This document shows positions 41,952 to 52,275 of a stretch of DNA of 64,000 nt, piece by piece. This stretch comes from Blastomussa wellsi (Eukaryota; Cnidaria; Anthozoa; Scleractinia; Plerogyridae): contig OX393569.1 of NCBI GenBank assembly GCA_947652115.1, positions 11,116,055 through 11,180,054 on the forward strand, in the 5' to 3' direction. The position numbers and the translations under genes are program-made. The notes beneath the pieces are model-generated. The model made no database searches and was not told the DNA's origin. It saw only the letters and a program-made list of their open reading frames with translations. How positions within the stretch are numbered: the first letter of the stretch is position 1; each line of letters begins with the position of its first letter.

Positions 41952-42217
41952 ATGGGGGAAGCATACTACCAACGGTTAAAAACATCGCAGCAGTTACAGC
42001 TATTGGCTTTGGTTTGGGGGTGGTGACGTATCAGTGCCTTAAAATTGGCAGTTGTTTGTTCAAAAACCCTGTCGTAGTCGAGCTACTTGACGAGGAGCAA
42101 TTTTGGAGTTTAAAAGATGTAAAAAAGCAGCTGTTGAAAAAAATACGACGAAAAAATCAAGACGAGTCTACAAAAGAAGAGCTAAAACAGATAACAAAAG
42201 AAATGTTGCCTGAGTAA
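41952..42217 (+). pseudogene. Maverick gene J, copy 2 (M1), frameshifted
   Basis: Duplicate of 40614-40879 with two or three substitutions. The same stop in the hydrophobic segment is present, so the damage predates the duplication. Confidence 0.5.
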
Positions 42218-42275
42218 TTTCGATTTAAATATTTCTCTCTTCTATATAAACATATCCGATAACAAGCTCGTCAAA

Positions 42276-42654
42276 ATGGTTGGCGGGGCTGTGTTGAACG
42301 CAGCAGCTTTCATCGGCGGTAATTATCTCGCGAGGGCTTTTGGGGGTGGTGACAAAGCAGCGCTAGAAGAAAAAGTGCGCCATGATAAAGCTCTCGAGGC
42401 ATACCAAGCTGCGTACGCAAAATACGCACGTGACCGCACGGAGGAGCAAGGAGGAGGCCAAGCAGAACTTCACCAACACTGACTACGCCTTCAAACTCTA
42501 CAACAGGGTGCACCTTGAAGAACGGATGGCACCTCCCAAAGAGCCCAAGTTCTCTGATTTCTATCAGCCAAGCGAGCAGCAGAAAAGGGGTGAACTCGTG
42601 TTCGTGGGCGCCGCGGCGCTTGCTCTGGGCTACGCAGCCTTCCAGTTCCTTTAA
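42276..42654 (+). pseudogene. Maverick gene L, copy 2: two-helix membrane protein, frameshifted (M1)
   Basis: It begins MVGGAVLNAAAFIGGNYLAR fused to the leader of gene K by the duplication. It continues to AYAKYARDRTEE, shifts frame near 42445, and ends with NFTNTDYAFKLYNRVHLEER and a second hydrophobic helix VFVGAAALALGYAAFQFL. One membrane segment near each end. Followed 24 bp later by the integrase start. Function unknown. Confidence 0.6.
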
Positions 42655-42668
42655 ACTTTTTTTGCTCC

Positions 42669-42674
42669 TATATA
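42669..42674 (+). promoter_or_regulatory. TATA-like box of the integrase gene
   Basis: TATATA four bases before the ATG at 42678, the same arrangement as before genes A, K and L. Confidence 0.45.
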
Positions 42675-42677
42675 GTG

Positions 42678-43378
42678 ATGGATGCCAAACTCGCAAAGAT
42701 ATACTACGGCCCGGGGGGATATTGGAAAGGCCTTGCCGCTATCAGCCAAAATTTGACGTGCCCACACCCAAAGTGGTCCACCAGGCAGACCTTCTTTTTC
42801 TGCCACACAACAAACTGCCCCGCGGGAGCAAAGTTTTCAAATACGCGCTGACTGTTGTCAACATGGCCAGCCACTACAAAGAGGCCGAACCCTTGACTTC
42901 GAAAAATTCTGTTGAGGTCGCGCGGGCCTTTGAAATGGCCAAAACTGCTGCAGGTTAACCCCAAGCACGAATTCATGGGCGCCGTCTCAAAAGAAATGGA
43001 AAAGCACAAAACCAATATCCGGCGCGGACGCGTTGACATTCACCGCGACCAGGCCATTGTTGAACGTTTCAACCGCACCCTTGCCGAACGGTTATTTGGG
43101 TACCATCAACACCTTATAGAAGGCCTGTTGGAAAGAGCGAAAAAATCCTCCCCTCTCTTATCCAAGTTCGTTATCTCTACTATCCGGGAGAGCTTGAAGG
43201 AGGCGCAAGAAGGGCCACAGATCCAATCTGGTCGTTGAAAGTTTATACTCTTCTAAGATCTTTTTCAAAACCAGATCAACCCGTTCTCTACTATTTGCAT
43301 GACGGGCCCACGTGTGGCTTTATGCGTGAAGAGCTGCTGGTTGTCCCTCCAAACACACAGTTACCACCGCAAATCTAA
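42678..43378 (+). pseudogene. Maverick retroviral-type integrase (rve), deleted and frameshifted (M1)
   Basis: Inserts the element DNA into the host genome. It starts MDAKLAKIYYGPGGYWKGLA. The following N-terminal DNA-binding part, present in M3, is deleted and the frame resumes at PKFDVPTPKVVHQADLLFLP (first catalytic Asp). KVFKYALTVVNMASHYKEAE and QVNPKHEFMG follow; here Asn stands where a DDE integrase should have the second Asp. The catalytic Glu is in DIHRDQAIVERFNRTLAERL. About 50 residues are missing after FGYHQHL, and the end GFMREELLVVPPNTQLPPQI (stop at 43376-43378) is in another frame. The gene converges on the polymerase gene. Confidence 0.85.
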
Positions 43379-45555
43379 CGCTGACAAATCAACATCTGAC
43401 AAATCAATATCTGCCAAATCAACATCTGCCAAAGCTTCTAACCCCCGTGACAACTCTGCATCTATTAAAGGCCTGGTGAATCCGTAAGCATTTGTATGGA
43501 TCCCATCATCTGCTATCCAGCGTTTTGATTCAAACGCGGACAGCGAAATCTTGTTAACTGCATGCCATAGATTTGGTGCCCCTCACTTCGAACAACGTTC
43601 ATTCCGTGCCATAACTGTTTCGCACCTAAAAGCGTTTCCTTGTACTGTTCACTTTTTTACGCCCTTCGCTTTTTTGATGTTTTTTTCGTCCGCCCTCAGA
43701 ATCGAGTACATTTTCGGTCTCAGACACACGCACTCTGCTATCGGCGTTCCAGCACATTCATCCTTCATCTTGCCCAAGGCCTTTTTGTGCACGTTGAGTG
43801 TAGTGGATGCTCTGCCGGGTAATTACACGTATCATAAAGAAATTTGTTTCTTTCGATGCCTTTGTAGACGTCATCCGTTTCTATCTCAAGCAGAAGGCTG
43901 TCGGTGTCTGTGTACAAAAGCTCGCACTTAGGGCCGTATTGCTTGCGAAGCTTGTTGCAGAAAAAGTCATACATCAGGATCTTGCTGTTGTCAAGGATCG
44001 TCATGCCCGTGTAAACAGGTTTGTTCAGCAGGAGGCGGCTTTTGTGCATGTGGATCCCCGCCACGTCGTTTGTAAATTCGACAAACCTTGAGTACAAAGG
44101 GCTGGCAACCAATTTCCTTATTTTGTTTTCCTCGACGCTGCACACGATTTTTATGTCAACACGTTTGCGCAGGATTTCCATGGTTTTGCCGAAAACTGAG
44201 TTGTTCATGAGCTTGTAAAAGTTCTTCTCGCTCTTGGAGTTTTTCCTGAATCCAGTATTCATCGATATGTATGGCTCCATCCAGCATTCTTGTTCGAACT
44301 CCAGCACCCTGTGCACGCGTTTTAATTTCATGCCCTGGGAGAGATAAAACTGAAGGTTTCTGTAATGGACGATGTAGTTGTTTTTGTCATTGAGTGTCAG
44401 CAGCAGCTTCTTGCTGTCCGGGTGGGTTTAATCCAGGTCTTTCATTATCTTCTTTTGGTAGTCCGACATCCATTCCTTTTGGATTACTTTTTTCTCCGGT
44501 GCCAGGGGGTAGCTGTTGAGCTCCTCGTGCAGTTCTGCAGGATATTCAAGATCAACCTCGAGAATCCATCCATTCCTCGCGTTTTATTTTTTCTTCACAA
44601 TCTCCTGCTCTGTGGGCATAACGCGTTTCCATTTGAAATCCCTTTTGGGGAGGGGCTTCCTCATTGCCCATCCATACAGGTTGTTTGCGTCGAGATACAT
44701 AACATAATTTTTCGGTTTATTGGGGTCATAGTCAGGCAGCAGGGGGTTGTTTGCCTTGGCGTACCTCTTGCTTACCATCGAGATTCCTCCACGCATTCCT
44801 CCTTCCACGAACAGATGCATTTCAAGGTCTGTGAACAGCTCCAGCTCGACTCCCGTCCTTTTCAAGAGCATGTCCCACGAGAGGCCTGGTGATGTGTAAT
44901 AATGTGCCGGATCCAACCCGTACTGCTCTGTGCACTGGTTTCGGAAGTTCTCAAAATATCTGCCAGCAGGGCGACATCAGTTTTGACGTAGGGATCGTGA
45001 TAGTCGCCTAGAGACGTACATCCGAAAGCCTCCCAGACCCTCTGCGCGTGCGCGTACTTTTCGTCTGTGATGCGCTCGTCCGAGAGTTTGCTGTAAAACA
45101 TCTGCTTGTCCGGCAGCCTTGTCTCGCTGAATCTCTCCCATGAGTCCATGTACTCGTAAGGGTAGATCCCTTTTTTGTAAAGCAGTTCGCTGCCATTTGA
45201 GATGCTTGTTGTTATTGCCAGACACTCCTTGGGGGTTGCGGAGACAAGTGCATCAAGGCTTCCTTGCAAAAAGTTCAAGCTGTCAATGAAATGCAGATTC
45301 CCAACTGAAAATGTGATGTATTTCTCCATGTTGTTGGCGATGCATCAGACTTCTTTCTGCTGCTGGGACATCGCTTGCATTAGGTGATGCGCGTCATAGC
45401 CTCTGAGGTTGTGAAATACAACAGGTATTGGGGCTGTTTTGGGGTTTATTCGCAGTTTAAAATTGCATGCGTTGTGCGCGGCTCCGCGGAACCTGCCGGA
45501 GATGTGGCAGTGGTCTTTTACCGCATCTCTGTAGTTTTTTACAAGCAGTGGTTCT

Positions 45556-45930
45556 GAGCAGAACAAACACGTTTCCTGATTTTTTGCTGTCCATTGGTCG
45601 TTTTTGTCTTATGTCATTTAATCTTTTTAGTCTCATGAGTTGTATTGTTTTCTTTGCTTGGTAATAACAGCTTTTGCATGTCTGTTGCATTGTTCCAAAC
45701 CGGCAATGTGTCGAAAAGATCTTCTGCGCAGAACAAACACTTTTCCTGACTGTTTGCTATCCATTGGTCAGTTTTGTCTTTTTTCTCTGTTAATCTTTCT
45801 TGCCTTATTTAAGCTAATTTTTTCTGCGCTTTGTAAAAGCATTTTTTGTGGCTTTGGCCGCTATACAAGTCTTTTGCATTGTTCCAAACTGGCAATGAGT
45901 CAAGGAATTGGTCTTTTATCAAACGTTTGT
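45556..45930. repeat. Internal ~170-bp imperfect tandem repeat within the polymerase gene (M1)
   Basis: CAGAACAAACAC...TTTCCTGA...CCATTGGTC at about 45559 returns at about 45729. GTTCCAAAC-GGCAATG recurs at 45692 and 45881. On the minus strand the units encode a Cys/Lys-rich segment (QTCKSCYYQAKKTIQLMRLK). The intact part of M3 lacks this region, so I cannot tell whether a repeated zinc-knuckle domain or a non-functional expansion is involved. Confidence 0.6.
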
Positions 45931-46480
45931 TTCAAATATGGCAATCTGTTGCGTTTTTTAATTTTTCCCAGTCTTCTGCCGCCATCACAACTGGCTTTGG
46001 TGTGGCCAAGCTTTCTCTTATTACTTCCTCCTCCTGCAGAATGGCCCTTAGAAACTTTCCCACAGCATTTTCACCCCTGTAAACATTTGTCCCTGTAACT
46101 TCGCCGTCGCTTCTCACAACCATGTACGCATACCCGCATGTTTCGTGCCATTCGGTCTTCTCCTTGAAACTTTTTTGCTTGCTCTCTGGCCCACGGGGAG
46201 AGCCTGGAATCTTTCTGACCAAAGCCTCAAAGTCTGCGTATATCACGTTCGGTGTCTTCATCTGTTTGTGGTGATTTTGGAAAGAAAGGGTGTTTTTCCC
46301 CTCTTCCGGCATCTCGATCCTTGTCGGCCTGCCGTGGATGCCGTTGCAATATTTTTTGTGGGAGACGAGCAAGTCCCCTCGTGAAAAACCAGTTAAGCAC
46401 AGCATGCAGTAGTGCTTTGCATTGCTGTTTCTGGTCTGGTCGAACAGCAAAGCGGAGACCCGGTTTACATAACAATAGTG

Positions 46481-47694
46481 CAGGGCTCGACATTGCGACC
46501 GTATCGGTCGCATTTACGACTAAGTTTTCTCCCCTTGTGACTAAAACTTCTTCAGCAGTCGCGAATTTGCGACCATTTTCTCACCTAAATTAATAAAGAA
46601 ATAAAAGTTTTAAAATTTTCTGTCCTACTTTTGTGAAGATTTGAAAAACGTAAAGGCAAAATCCTGCTCAAGCTAATTGTGTAATCCAAGGCAAAAACAA
46701 CGGAACACAACGTACAAACGTTTCACGATTCGTTCGACGACGCCATTACAGCGGTTCTGTTATAAAGAGGTAGGAACTTCATGTATTGGGACTGGGATTT
46801 ATACAACAAAAACTGAACCTCATTTCCGGTTGTCGCGGCCTTAAACTTCCCGGGAATTTGATGGGAAGTTGACGCGAAAATATGCAAAGGGTCTTATCAG
46901 GTAAACAGCCTGTTCACCAATTTCGGTTTTTCTAGAACTGCTGCTGAACTTGATATCTCCATCTCATGCCTTTCTATATGCTAGAAAATCACTGCGGTTG
47001 CATGTCAAAAATTGCGTGCCATACTCGACCCAAGCCTCCCGCGGTCAGCCTGAAAACAAACATGGCGACTTTTCGGTGGCACGTGTGTTCGTGCCTAAGA
47101 CTTCAACAGGATTCCGATATCCTACTGTTTTGTCTTTATTGAGACTTCTTTAAAGTTTTAACTCACAGTCAAACACAGACTGCGCCGTTTTAAGTACAAC
47201 TGGAACTGAAAGGTAAATGTATTGAAAATGTTAATGTATACACATCCGATTCTCGAAGCTTCATGCTTTTTCTGTGAGCAGAGCATGTTTATAATTAAGT
47301 CCTTGGTGCATTTAGCAAGGGGAAACATTACAGGGAATTCACATCAGTCATATAAAGACGATTAACGATTGTTTCGTTTATTGAATTTTATCTTGAGTAC
47401 AAAATAGCGTTTAATGGGATTATTTGAGGACTGTACGTTTATGAAATCGATCGAACGTTGTAATTTACGATCTTGATTGTGCCATCAAAGTATTTCAGAA
47501 CTTTTTTCAGACATCTTAGGAAATGAATAAAAGCTGCTGAAAGATAATAAGATCAAATAGTTATTAATTTATTAGTCAAACTACTTATTAATAATTAACC
47601 TAGTTTTTGCGACTGAACTTTGAGAATTTGCGACTAATTTTTCTTAACTGGTCGCAAAAATGTGACTTTACTTTTTTTTTAATCTCGAGCCCTG
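46481..47694. mobile_element. Non-autonomous DNA transposon inserted in the M1 polymerase, 1.2 kb
   Basis: Ends CAGGGCTCGA and TCGAGCCCTG; 5-bp target duplication TAGTG at 46476-46480 and 47695-47699. The subterminal regions are rich in GCGAC/GTCGC words. No transposase frame. The polymerase sequence on both sides joins across the duplication, which fixes the boundaries. A 5-bp duplication is unusual for superfamilies with CAGGG ends, so I leave the superfamily open. Confidence 0.85.
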
Positions 47695-48552
47695 TAGTGC
47701 TGTATTTCCCCTCTCTCTATTAGCATCAAGCTTATCCTTTGTAAGTTTGCTTCTTTCTCACTTATCTTGTGGACTATCACACAGTTGTTTTCCCAGCCAA
47801 AGACATTAATTGCGAGGTCTTTGTTTTGCGCCTCAAGCTTGTCTATCTGTTTCACCGGTGTTGGGAATTCGATGCCGTTGTAGTTGATACCATCGTTGAC
47901 CGGGTATTTGCTTGGTCTTTGTGGGTTCTTTCCATCTTTTGGGGGGAATAAAGCAGCTCTTAGTGCCCACTTCAAACATTCGTTATCCCTGTTTTGCACG
48001 TTGACTATGGCCTTCTTTTTTGCCAGTTTGGGCGGAAGAGGCAAATAAGTTCCTCCTCCAGGCAGCGGTTCATAGCGTGCGACATTCACGTATGCAACCA
48101 TTATTCTATCAACATGCAATCCTGATCCCTTCTCAGCCCAGCTTTCTATTTCTCCAAAACTTACTTTTATGCTTTTTAAACTTTGGAGTTCTTGTTTAAC
48201 CACATCAGTGAACTTTGATTTGTATTCACTTGCAAACTCCAAAAGATTGTTATTGTTTGGATTTCCCATGGATACATACATTCTCCAAACATGAAGCCAT
48301 TCCCGGTAATTTGTTTGTGACATTTGAAACCTGTCATATATTCCAGCCTGATCTTGTCCTGGTTCCAGATCTTGAACTGGTTGGCTTGTGTTTTCCTCCT
48401 CAGCAATTTGTTCATAAAACGTTTGCAAAACATCGGTTAAATAATTTGCGGCAGCCATTTTTGGTGTATATACTTGTGCGGATATTTCTTCAATTGGAAA
48501 ATAATTCTGGCACAAATTTGTATATATCCAGTGCAGACATTTCTTCAACAGG

Positions 48553-48680
48553 GAGTATTTTCTGTGTCACATTCGCTCGCTTGGCGGGTCATGCGCTTTT
48601 GTATACTTGTGTTTGCGTTTGTGTTCCCCCGCCACCCCCTCGCTCCCAGCTGCGCAAAGTTGTCTCAGAACCCTCATGAT
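48553..48680. repeat. Right terminal region of M1, homologous to the M3 terminal repeats
   Basis: On the minus strand ATGAGGGTTCTG, then CTTTGCGCAGCTGG, GGGGTGGCGGGG and GCGTTTGTGTT-like words occur in the same order as in 54412-54720. The outermost ACACACAGGGA of M3 is replaced at 48680, so the true end is truncated or diverged. Confidence 0.7.
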
Positions 48681-48685
48681 AAATA

Positions 48686-49340
48686 GCAGTTGACCACTAT
48701 GAAATCCCTTTACCACTGAAAGAAGAAGGGCTAAAGTTACCAAACAATCGTACCTTAGCATTAAGTCGCCTCGAAAGGTTCAAATAGAGGCTGAAGAGAG
48801 ACAGAAAGTATCGAGAACACTACAAAGCCTTCATGAAGGAGATGATTGACAAGGGGCAGGCTGAGAGGGTTCCAGACAAGGAACTTTGCCTCTCCAATGG
48901 TTGCGTTTGGTATATACCCCATCACAGCGTTTACCACCCGCAGAAACTGGAAAAATCTGTGTCGTATTCGATGCCAGTGCGAGTCCCTTAACAGACATCT
49001 TCTACAGGGTCCTGCTCTGACCAACAGTCTTATCGGAGTCCTCTGTCGCTTTCGTAAAGAACCCATTGCCTTCACCTGTGATGTGGAAGGAATGTTCCAT
49101 CAAGTGTATGTAAATCCTCACCACTGAAATCTCCTCAGATTCCTCTGGTGGAGCGATGGAAATTTAGACAGTAAACCGACCGAGTTCAGAATGACAGTCC
49201 ACCTGTTTGGGGCTACATCATCCCCAGGGTGTGCGAACTTCGCACTGAAAAGAACCGCAGACGACTTTAAGGAGTTGTTTGGCAGCGAATCAGCCAAATT
49301 TGTCAAGGAAGAGTTTTACGTGGATGACGGACTGAAATCA
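48686..49340 (+). pseudogene. BEL/Pao retrotransposon reverse-transcriptase fragment
   Basis: Plus strand, several frames: [96 protein letters not shown] (motif A Asp), [20 protein letters not shown] and [11 protein letters not shown] (catalytic YVDD). The order and wording are typical of BEL/Pao polymerase. At least three frameshifts or stops, no LTRs seen. It ends abruptly at 49340, where Maverick M2 begins, and starts just after the M1 terminus. Confidence 0.9.
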
Positions 49341-49341
49341 G

Positions 49342-49692
49342 ACATAAGTCGTAACAAACGTAGCGCCAATTCCAATGATAGAGATCTATTGGGTTGTGCC
49401 GAGACCATTTGAAACTTTGGAATCAGCTGCAGCGGGCTCTGGTGCGGTCTCTGGAACCGGCTCAGGAGCAGGCGCAGATATTTTTCCTTCTCTCTTGCAA
49501 TTATGGCGCAAGCCTCAAGATAAGCTTTTTTCTGTGCTTCACGGGCCTGCCTTGTTTTCTCAGCCGTGAGTTTGCCAGCAGCCACTCGCTTGGGATTTTT
49601 GGCAGGCCTTGTTGCCAGAGTTGGTGCAGTTACTTGGCTTACCTGTGGTTAAGAGATTGCTTGAGCGGACGGTTGCTGTTGCTGTTCTTCAG
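49342..49692 (-). pseudogene. Maverick gene I fragment (M2)
   Basis: The minus strand carries the basic helix (MAAGKLTAEKTRQAREAQKK) and the downstream region in a shifted frame. It lacks the membrane segment and tail, having been cut off by the BEL/Pao junction at 49341. Its N-terminal portion is repeated at 51920-52090. Confidence 0.55.
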
Positions 49693-49724
49693 CCATAGTT
49701 ACATGAAAACAAAAATATATTTAA

Positions 49725-50151
49725 AGTGCACCTAACCCCAAAATATTTTTTTTGCTAAAATATACCTTTGCACCAGTTTGAAACGCATTGCACCTTTCGT
49801 TTCTCCTTTTTACCAAATTCTGGCTATTTATAGCATTCAAACGTTATGAAAAACTGTGCATCATTTGTTACACGGCCGAGTCAGAAGGGGCGTGGGTCTA
49901 TTCCTGATTTGAAGTCACAAAATGATTTGCATCACATCAACTCTTTGTAAACATGCATGCAAATCAGTTTGTGACGTCAAATCGGGAATAGACCCACGCC
50001 CCTTCTGACTCGGTCGTGGAACAAATGATGCACAGTTTATTGTAACTTTTGAATGCTATAAATAGTCAGAATTTGGTAAAAAGGTGGAATGCGTTTCAAA
50101 TTGGTGCAAAGGTTTATTCTAGCGAAAAAATATTTTGGGGTTAGATGCACT
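49725..50151. mobile_element. TTAA-flanked foldback MITE, 427 bp
   Basis: Nearly the whole element folds back on itself. Termini AGTGCACCTAACCCCAAAAT and its inverse, with TTAA at 49721-49724 and 50152-50155. Its termini resemble those of the element at 14026-15319. Inserted between genes I and H of M2. Confidence 0.85.
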
Positions 50152-50202
50152 TTAATTGAGAAAATAATTATTTGTGAGGAATTGCTGACTATTTCTCAGT
50201 AA

Positions 50203-50793
50203 TTATTCAGTAGTTGCTGCGTAATCCTCAGGAATTGGTGAGGAATCATTGGTGAGCTTGCTTGCAATTTTCTTTGTACTTTCGAAATCGATGTATTTCG
50301 CGGTAACCAGTGCTGCATTGGCAACAGCAAGTAGCCTGCCACTCCTCAAAGAAAGGTTGCCAGCAAGGTTGGACAGCTCTTTGGTTATTATGTAGTCATT
50401 TTCGAGCTCATTTTTCAAAGCTTCAACGCCTTTGATTGGTAAAAAATTACCAACTATTTTTGATGCAAAGGCGAGAAAGCTATCTACCAGAGTATCGTTT
50501 GCTTTTGAGCTCACATATGCCTCATACCTTTTGAAGTATTTTTCAACATCCTTGTCGTTTAATCACTTAACCTGTTTGTGAGTCAACTGCACACCTGTTA
50601 TCTCTTTGGTCTTGCCCGATGAAACAAGTGTTGCCAGCTGCTCATGGAGGGCAGGAATATCAGCCTGCGTCGAAGCTACTGCTAAGACATTGTCGGGCAC
50701 GCTCGTGGACTCAGCTTCAAGCGAGGCCAAAATGTCGGTCATTATGGAGTCTTCGGTTGCTACCCAGTTTGCGCTTGTTGATGCGGTCGTCAT
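50203..50793 (-). pseudogene. Maverick gene H (M2), one in-frame stop
   Basis: From the ATG at 50793 (MTTASTSANWVATEDSIMTD), with blocks ADIPALHEQLATLVSSGKTK, GVQLTHKQVK, KDVEKYFKRYEAYV, YIITKELSNLAGNLSLRSGR and LLAVANAALVTAKY. A single stop at about 50565 splits an otherwise continuous ~196-codon frame. Longer than the M1 copy at the N-terminus and in the middle. Function unknown; adjacent to the ATPase as in the other copies. Confidence 0.7.
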
Positions 50794-50837
50794 TTTGTAT
50801 ATGTTATTAATTTTTTAATTGAGTTTCAATTTTATTC

Positions 50838-51420
50838 CATAAGGGTGCCGAAGTGAGAACACAAGGAAGGAAAACTTTTTTTTTTCAACATCGAAATATA
50901 TTCTTTGTACTCATCTTGAGAAAGTTCGCTGGCGTAATCTTCAAAACCGCTTTCAAAGTCTTCCATGAGTGAGTGTACAGAAGCACAATTGCACCTACAT
51001 TTTCGCGGAAAGAAGCTGTGATGCTGGTCACCTTTTGGGTAAGCACCCACACGCTTAGTCCTGTGTGGTGAGCGCTGAATGCAAGATTGGCCAGCTGGCC
51101 TGTGCGCTTTTTTACATCTTTCAAGCCTGCGCAGTCATCAAGGATTATGAGCGTGTTGGTGCCCTCCAAAAACCAGCAAACAAGCTTCAACCATGGTTCA
51201 ACCTCATTCTGTTCGCAAATTATAACAAAAAATCGAGGGTCTGCCTCAGCGAAGCGATGAAAAGTCTTGTTATACACGAATGTCGGGAACATGAGCCCAA
51301 TGTAGTCAAACTTACCACGGAAAGAGCCACAGAGCTGGTCCACCACAAACCTTGATTTGCCTGAATTAGTCGGGCCAAATAACAAGAGCGTTGATCGGTA
51401 TGTTTCTGGGGTCCATTTCT
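50838..51420 (-). pseudogene. Maverick packaging ATPase (M2), frameshifted
   Basis: Minus strand. Walker A LFGPTNSGKSRFVV and Walker B TLIILDDCAGLKDV are preserved, followed by HHTGLSVWVLTQ. The frame is broken near the start (about 51385) and near the C-terminus (about 50960), where the tail (SQDEYKEYISMLKKKSF) is in another frame. Clearly homologous to gene G of M1 (38821-39417) but diverged. Confidence 0.85.
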
Positions 51421-51423
51421 ATA

Positions 51424-51912
51424 TCAGTATTGCACAGATTCTAATTGCTGCCCCAATATGTTCATCTTCGAGTCACTGATAACAAAAACATGGCAGTTCA
51501 CATTGCCAGATCCACTGGCGTTCCTCTCGAGCTCAAGCTGGTCCTCGTCTTTGGTGTTCACAAGGCGCGTGCCACTGCCATGCATCGACTGATCTGCCAT
51601 TGAGCGCAAATCGATCAAAAGCCCAAACTTTTCATCGGTGTAGAACTTCGTCAGATTCATGTGCAGCGTTTTTGTCTTGACAAAGAAGCGGCTGGCTTCC
51701 TCCCAAATGTCCTTGCCTTTGATGTCATTGTTGTACAGCATGTTGGGTGAGCCGTTCACCGTAACGCTGACTTTCGTCAGGTCAGGGTTGAGGTACTTTT
51801 CTGAATCCCTGGTGCCAGCGACATATGGCTCAACAAAGAGGAGAAGAATGCCTTTAAGGGACCTTCTCTGGGAGTTGACTCTGAGGTTAATCCTTGTCCA
51901 CCTCAGCCCGCA
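51424..51912 (-). pseudogene. Maverick major capsid candidate, C-terminal part (M2)
   Basis: From about 51912 downward: NSQRRSLKGILLLFVEPY, VTVNGSPNMLYNNDI, HMNLTKFYTDEKFGLLIDLR, GNVNCHVFVISDSKMNILGQ, ending QLESVQY. It matches the C-terminal 45 percent of gene F in M1. The N-terminal part is replaced by a gene-I fragment at 51920. At least one frameshift near 51760. Confidence 0.72.
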
Positions 51913-51919
51913 TCACGTG

Positions 51920-52090
51920 ATCATTATGGCAGAAGCCTTGAGATAAGCTTTTTTCTGTGCTTCACGGGCCTGCCTTGTTTTCTCAGCTGTGAGTTTGCCA
52001 GCAGCCACTCGCTTGGGATTTTTGGCAGGCCTTGTTGCCGGAGTTGGTGAAGTTACTTGGCTTACCTGTGATTAAGAGATTGCTTGAGCG
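51920..52090 (-). pseudogene. Second gene-I N-terminal fragment (M2)
   Basis: About 170 bp nearly identical to 49500-49690. It carries the minus-strand basic helix region and sits where the N-terminal half of the capsid gene should be, so it marks a rearrangement inside M2. Confidence 0.65.
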
Positions 52091-52103
52091 GACGGTTGCT
52101 GCT

Positions 52104-52275
52104 GGTTGGGAAAAGGTCTGAAAGATGATGGCTCAAAGGTCTCATTGGCTCGATTGTGAGTTTCCTCTTCAAAGCTGCTGGTCAGGCCATCGGTTTTCTC
52201 GATGAGCACACCTGGCTGCTGATTTTGGCTGTGGTGGCGTTGCTAATGGAGACCTATATCAAGAAGCGGCTTTAA
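52104..52275 (+). pseudogene. Small membrane protein fragment (M2)
   Basis: The plus-strand sequence encodes, after a frameshift near 52155, a hydrophobic helix ending in HTWLLILAVVALLMETYIKK. The stop at about 52273 overlaps the 3' end of the convergent membrane gene at 52272-52502. No counterpart was recognised in M1. Confidence 0.45.

Larger units (their letters stand above)
43370..48458 (-). pseudogene. Maverick DNA polymerase B (protein-primed type), multiply frameshifted (M1)
   Basis: The start is the ATG at 48458 (MAAANYLTDVLQTFYEQIAE), six bases downstream of a TATA-like sequence. The N-terminal region (to 47695) is open. The 1.2-kb transposon 46481-47694 then interrupts it. Next come a Cys-containing segment (YCMLCLTGFSRGDLLVSHKK) and the exonuclease motif NVIYADFEALVRK (about 46225-46245). 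A repeated Lys/Cys-rich block with stops spans 45550-45930. The palm follows: CHISGRFRG, FHNLRGYDAHHLM, motif A MYLDANNLYGWAM (~44690), FEKNFYK-type motif B NNSVFGKTMEIL (~44190) and motif C LLYTDTDSLL (~43905). Frameshifts occur near 45330, 44900 and 44580. The C-terminal acidic tail overlaps the integrase 3' end. Dead copy. Confidence 0.88.
32590..48680. mobile_element. Maverick/Polinton copy M1
   Basis: About 16 kb of virus-like DNA transposon, about 13 kb without the nested insertions. Order from left: A membrane protein (-), B putative minor capsid (-), C structural protein (+), D/E coiled-coil protein (-), F major capsid candidate (+), G packaging ATPase (+), H, I, J, K, L small proteins (+), integrase (+), DNA polymerase B (-). 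Polymerase B plus retroviral-type integrase plus packaging ATPase is the defining combination of Polintons. The right end (48553-48680) matches the terminal repeats of M3. A matching terminal repeat on the left was not found. Nested insertions: a Penelope-like element (35470-37253) and a DNA transposon (46481-47694). I recognised no adenain-type protease. Nearly all genes have frameshifts or deletions. Confidence 0.88.

Noticed and set aside
46145..46593. Plus-strand open frames over the polymerase gene
   Set aside because: They are antisense to conserved polymerase and exonuclease motifs read on the minus strand.
48686..49340. A further Maverick gene between M1 and M2
   Set aside because: The translation is a BEL/Pao reverse transcriptase with the YVDD motif, unrelated to Maverick genes.
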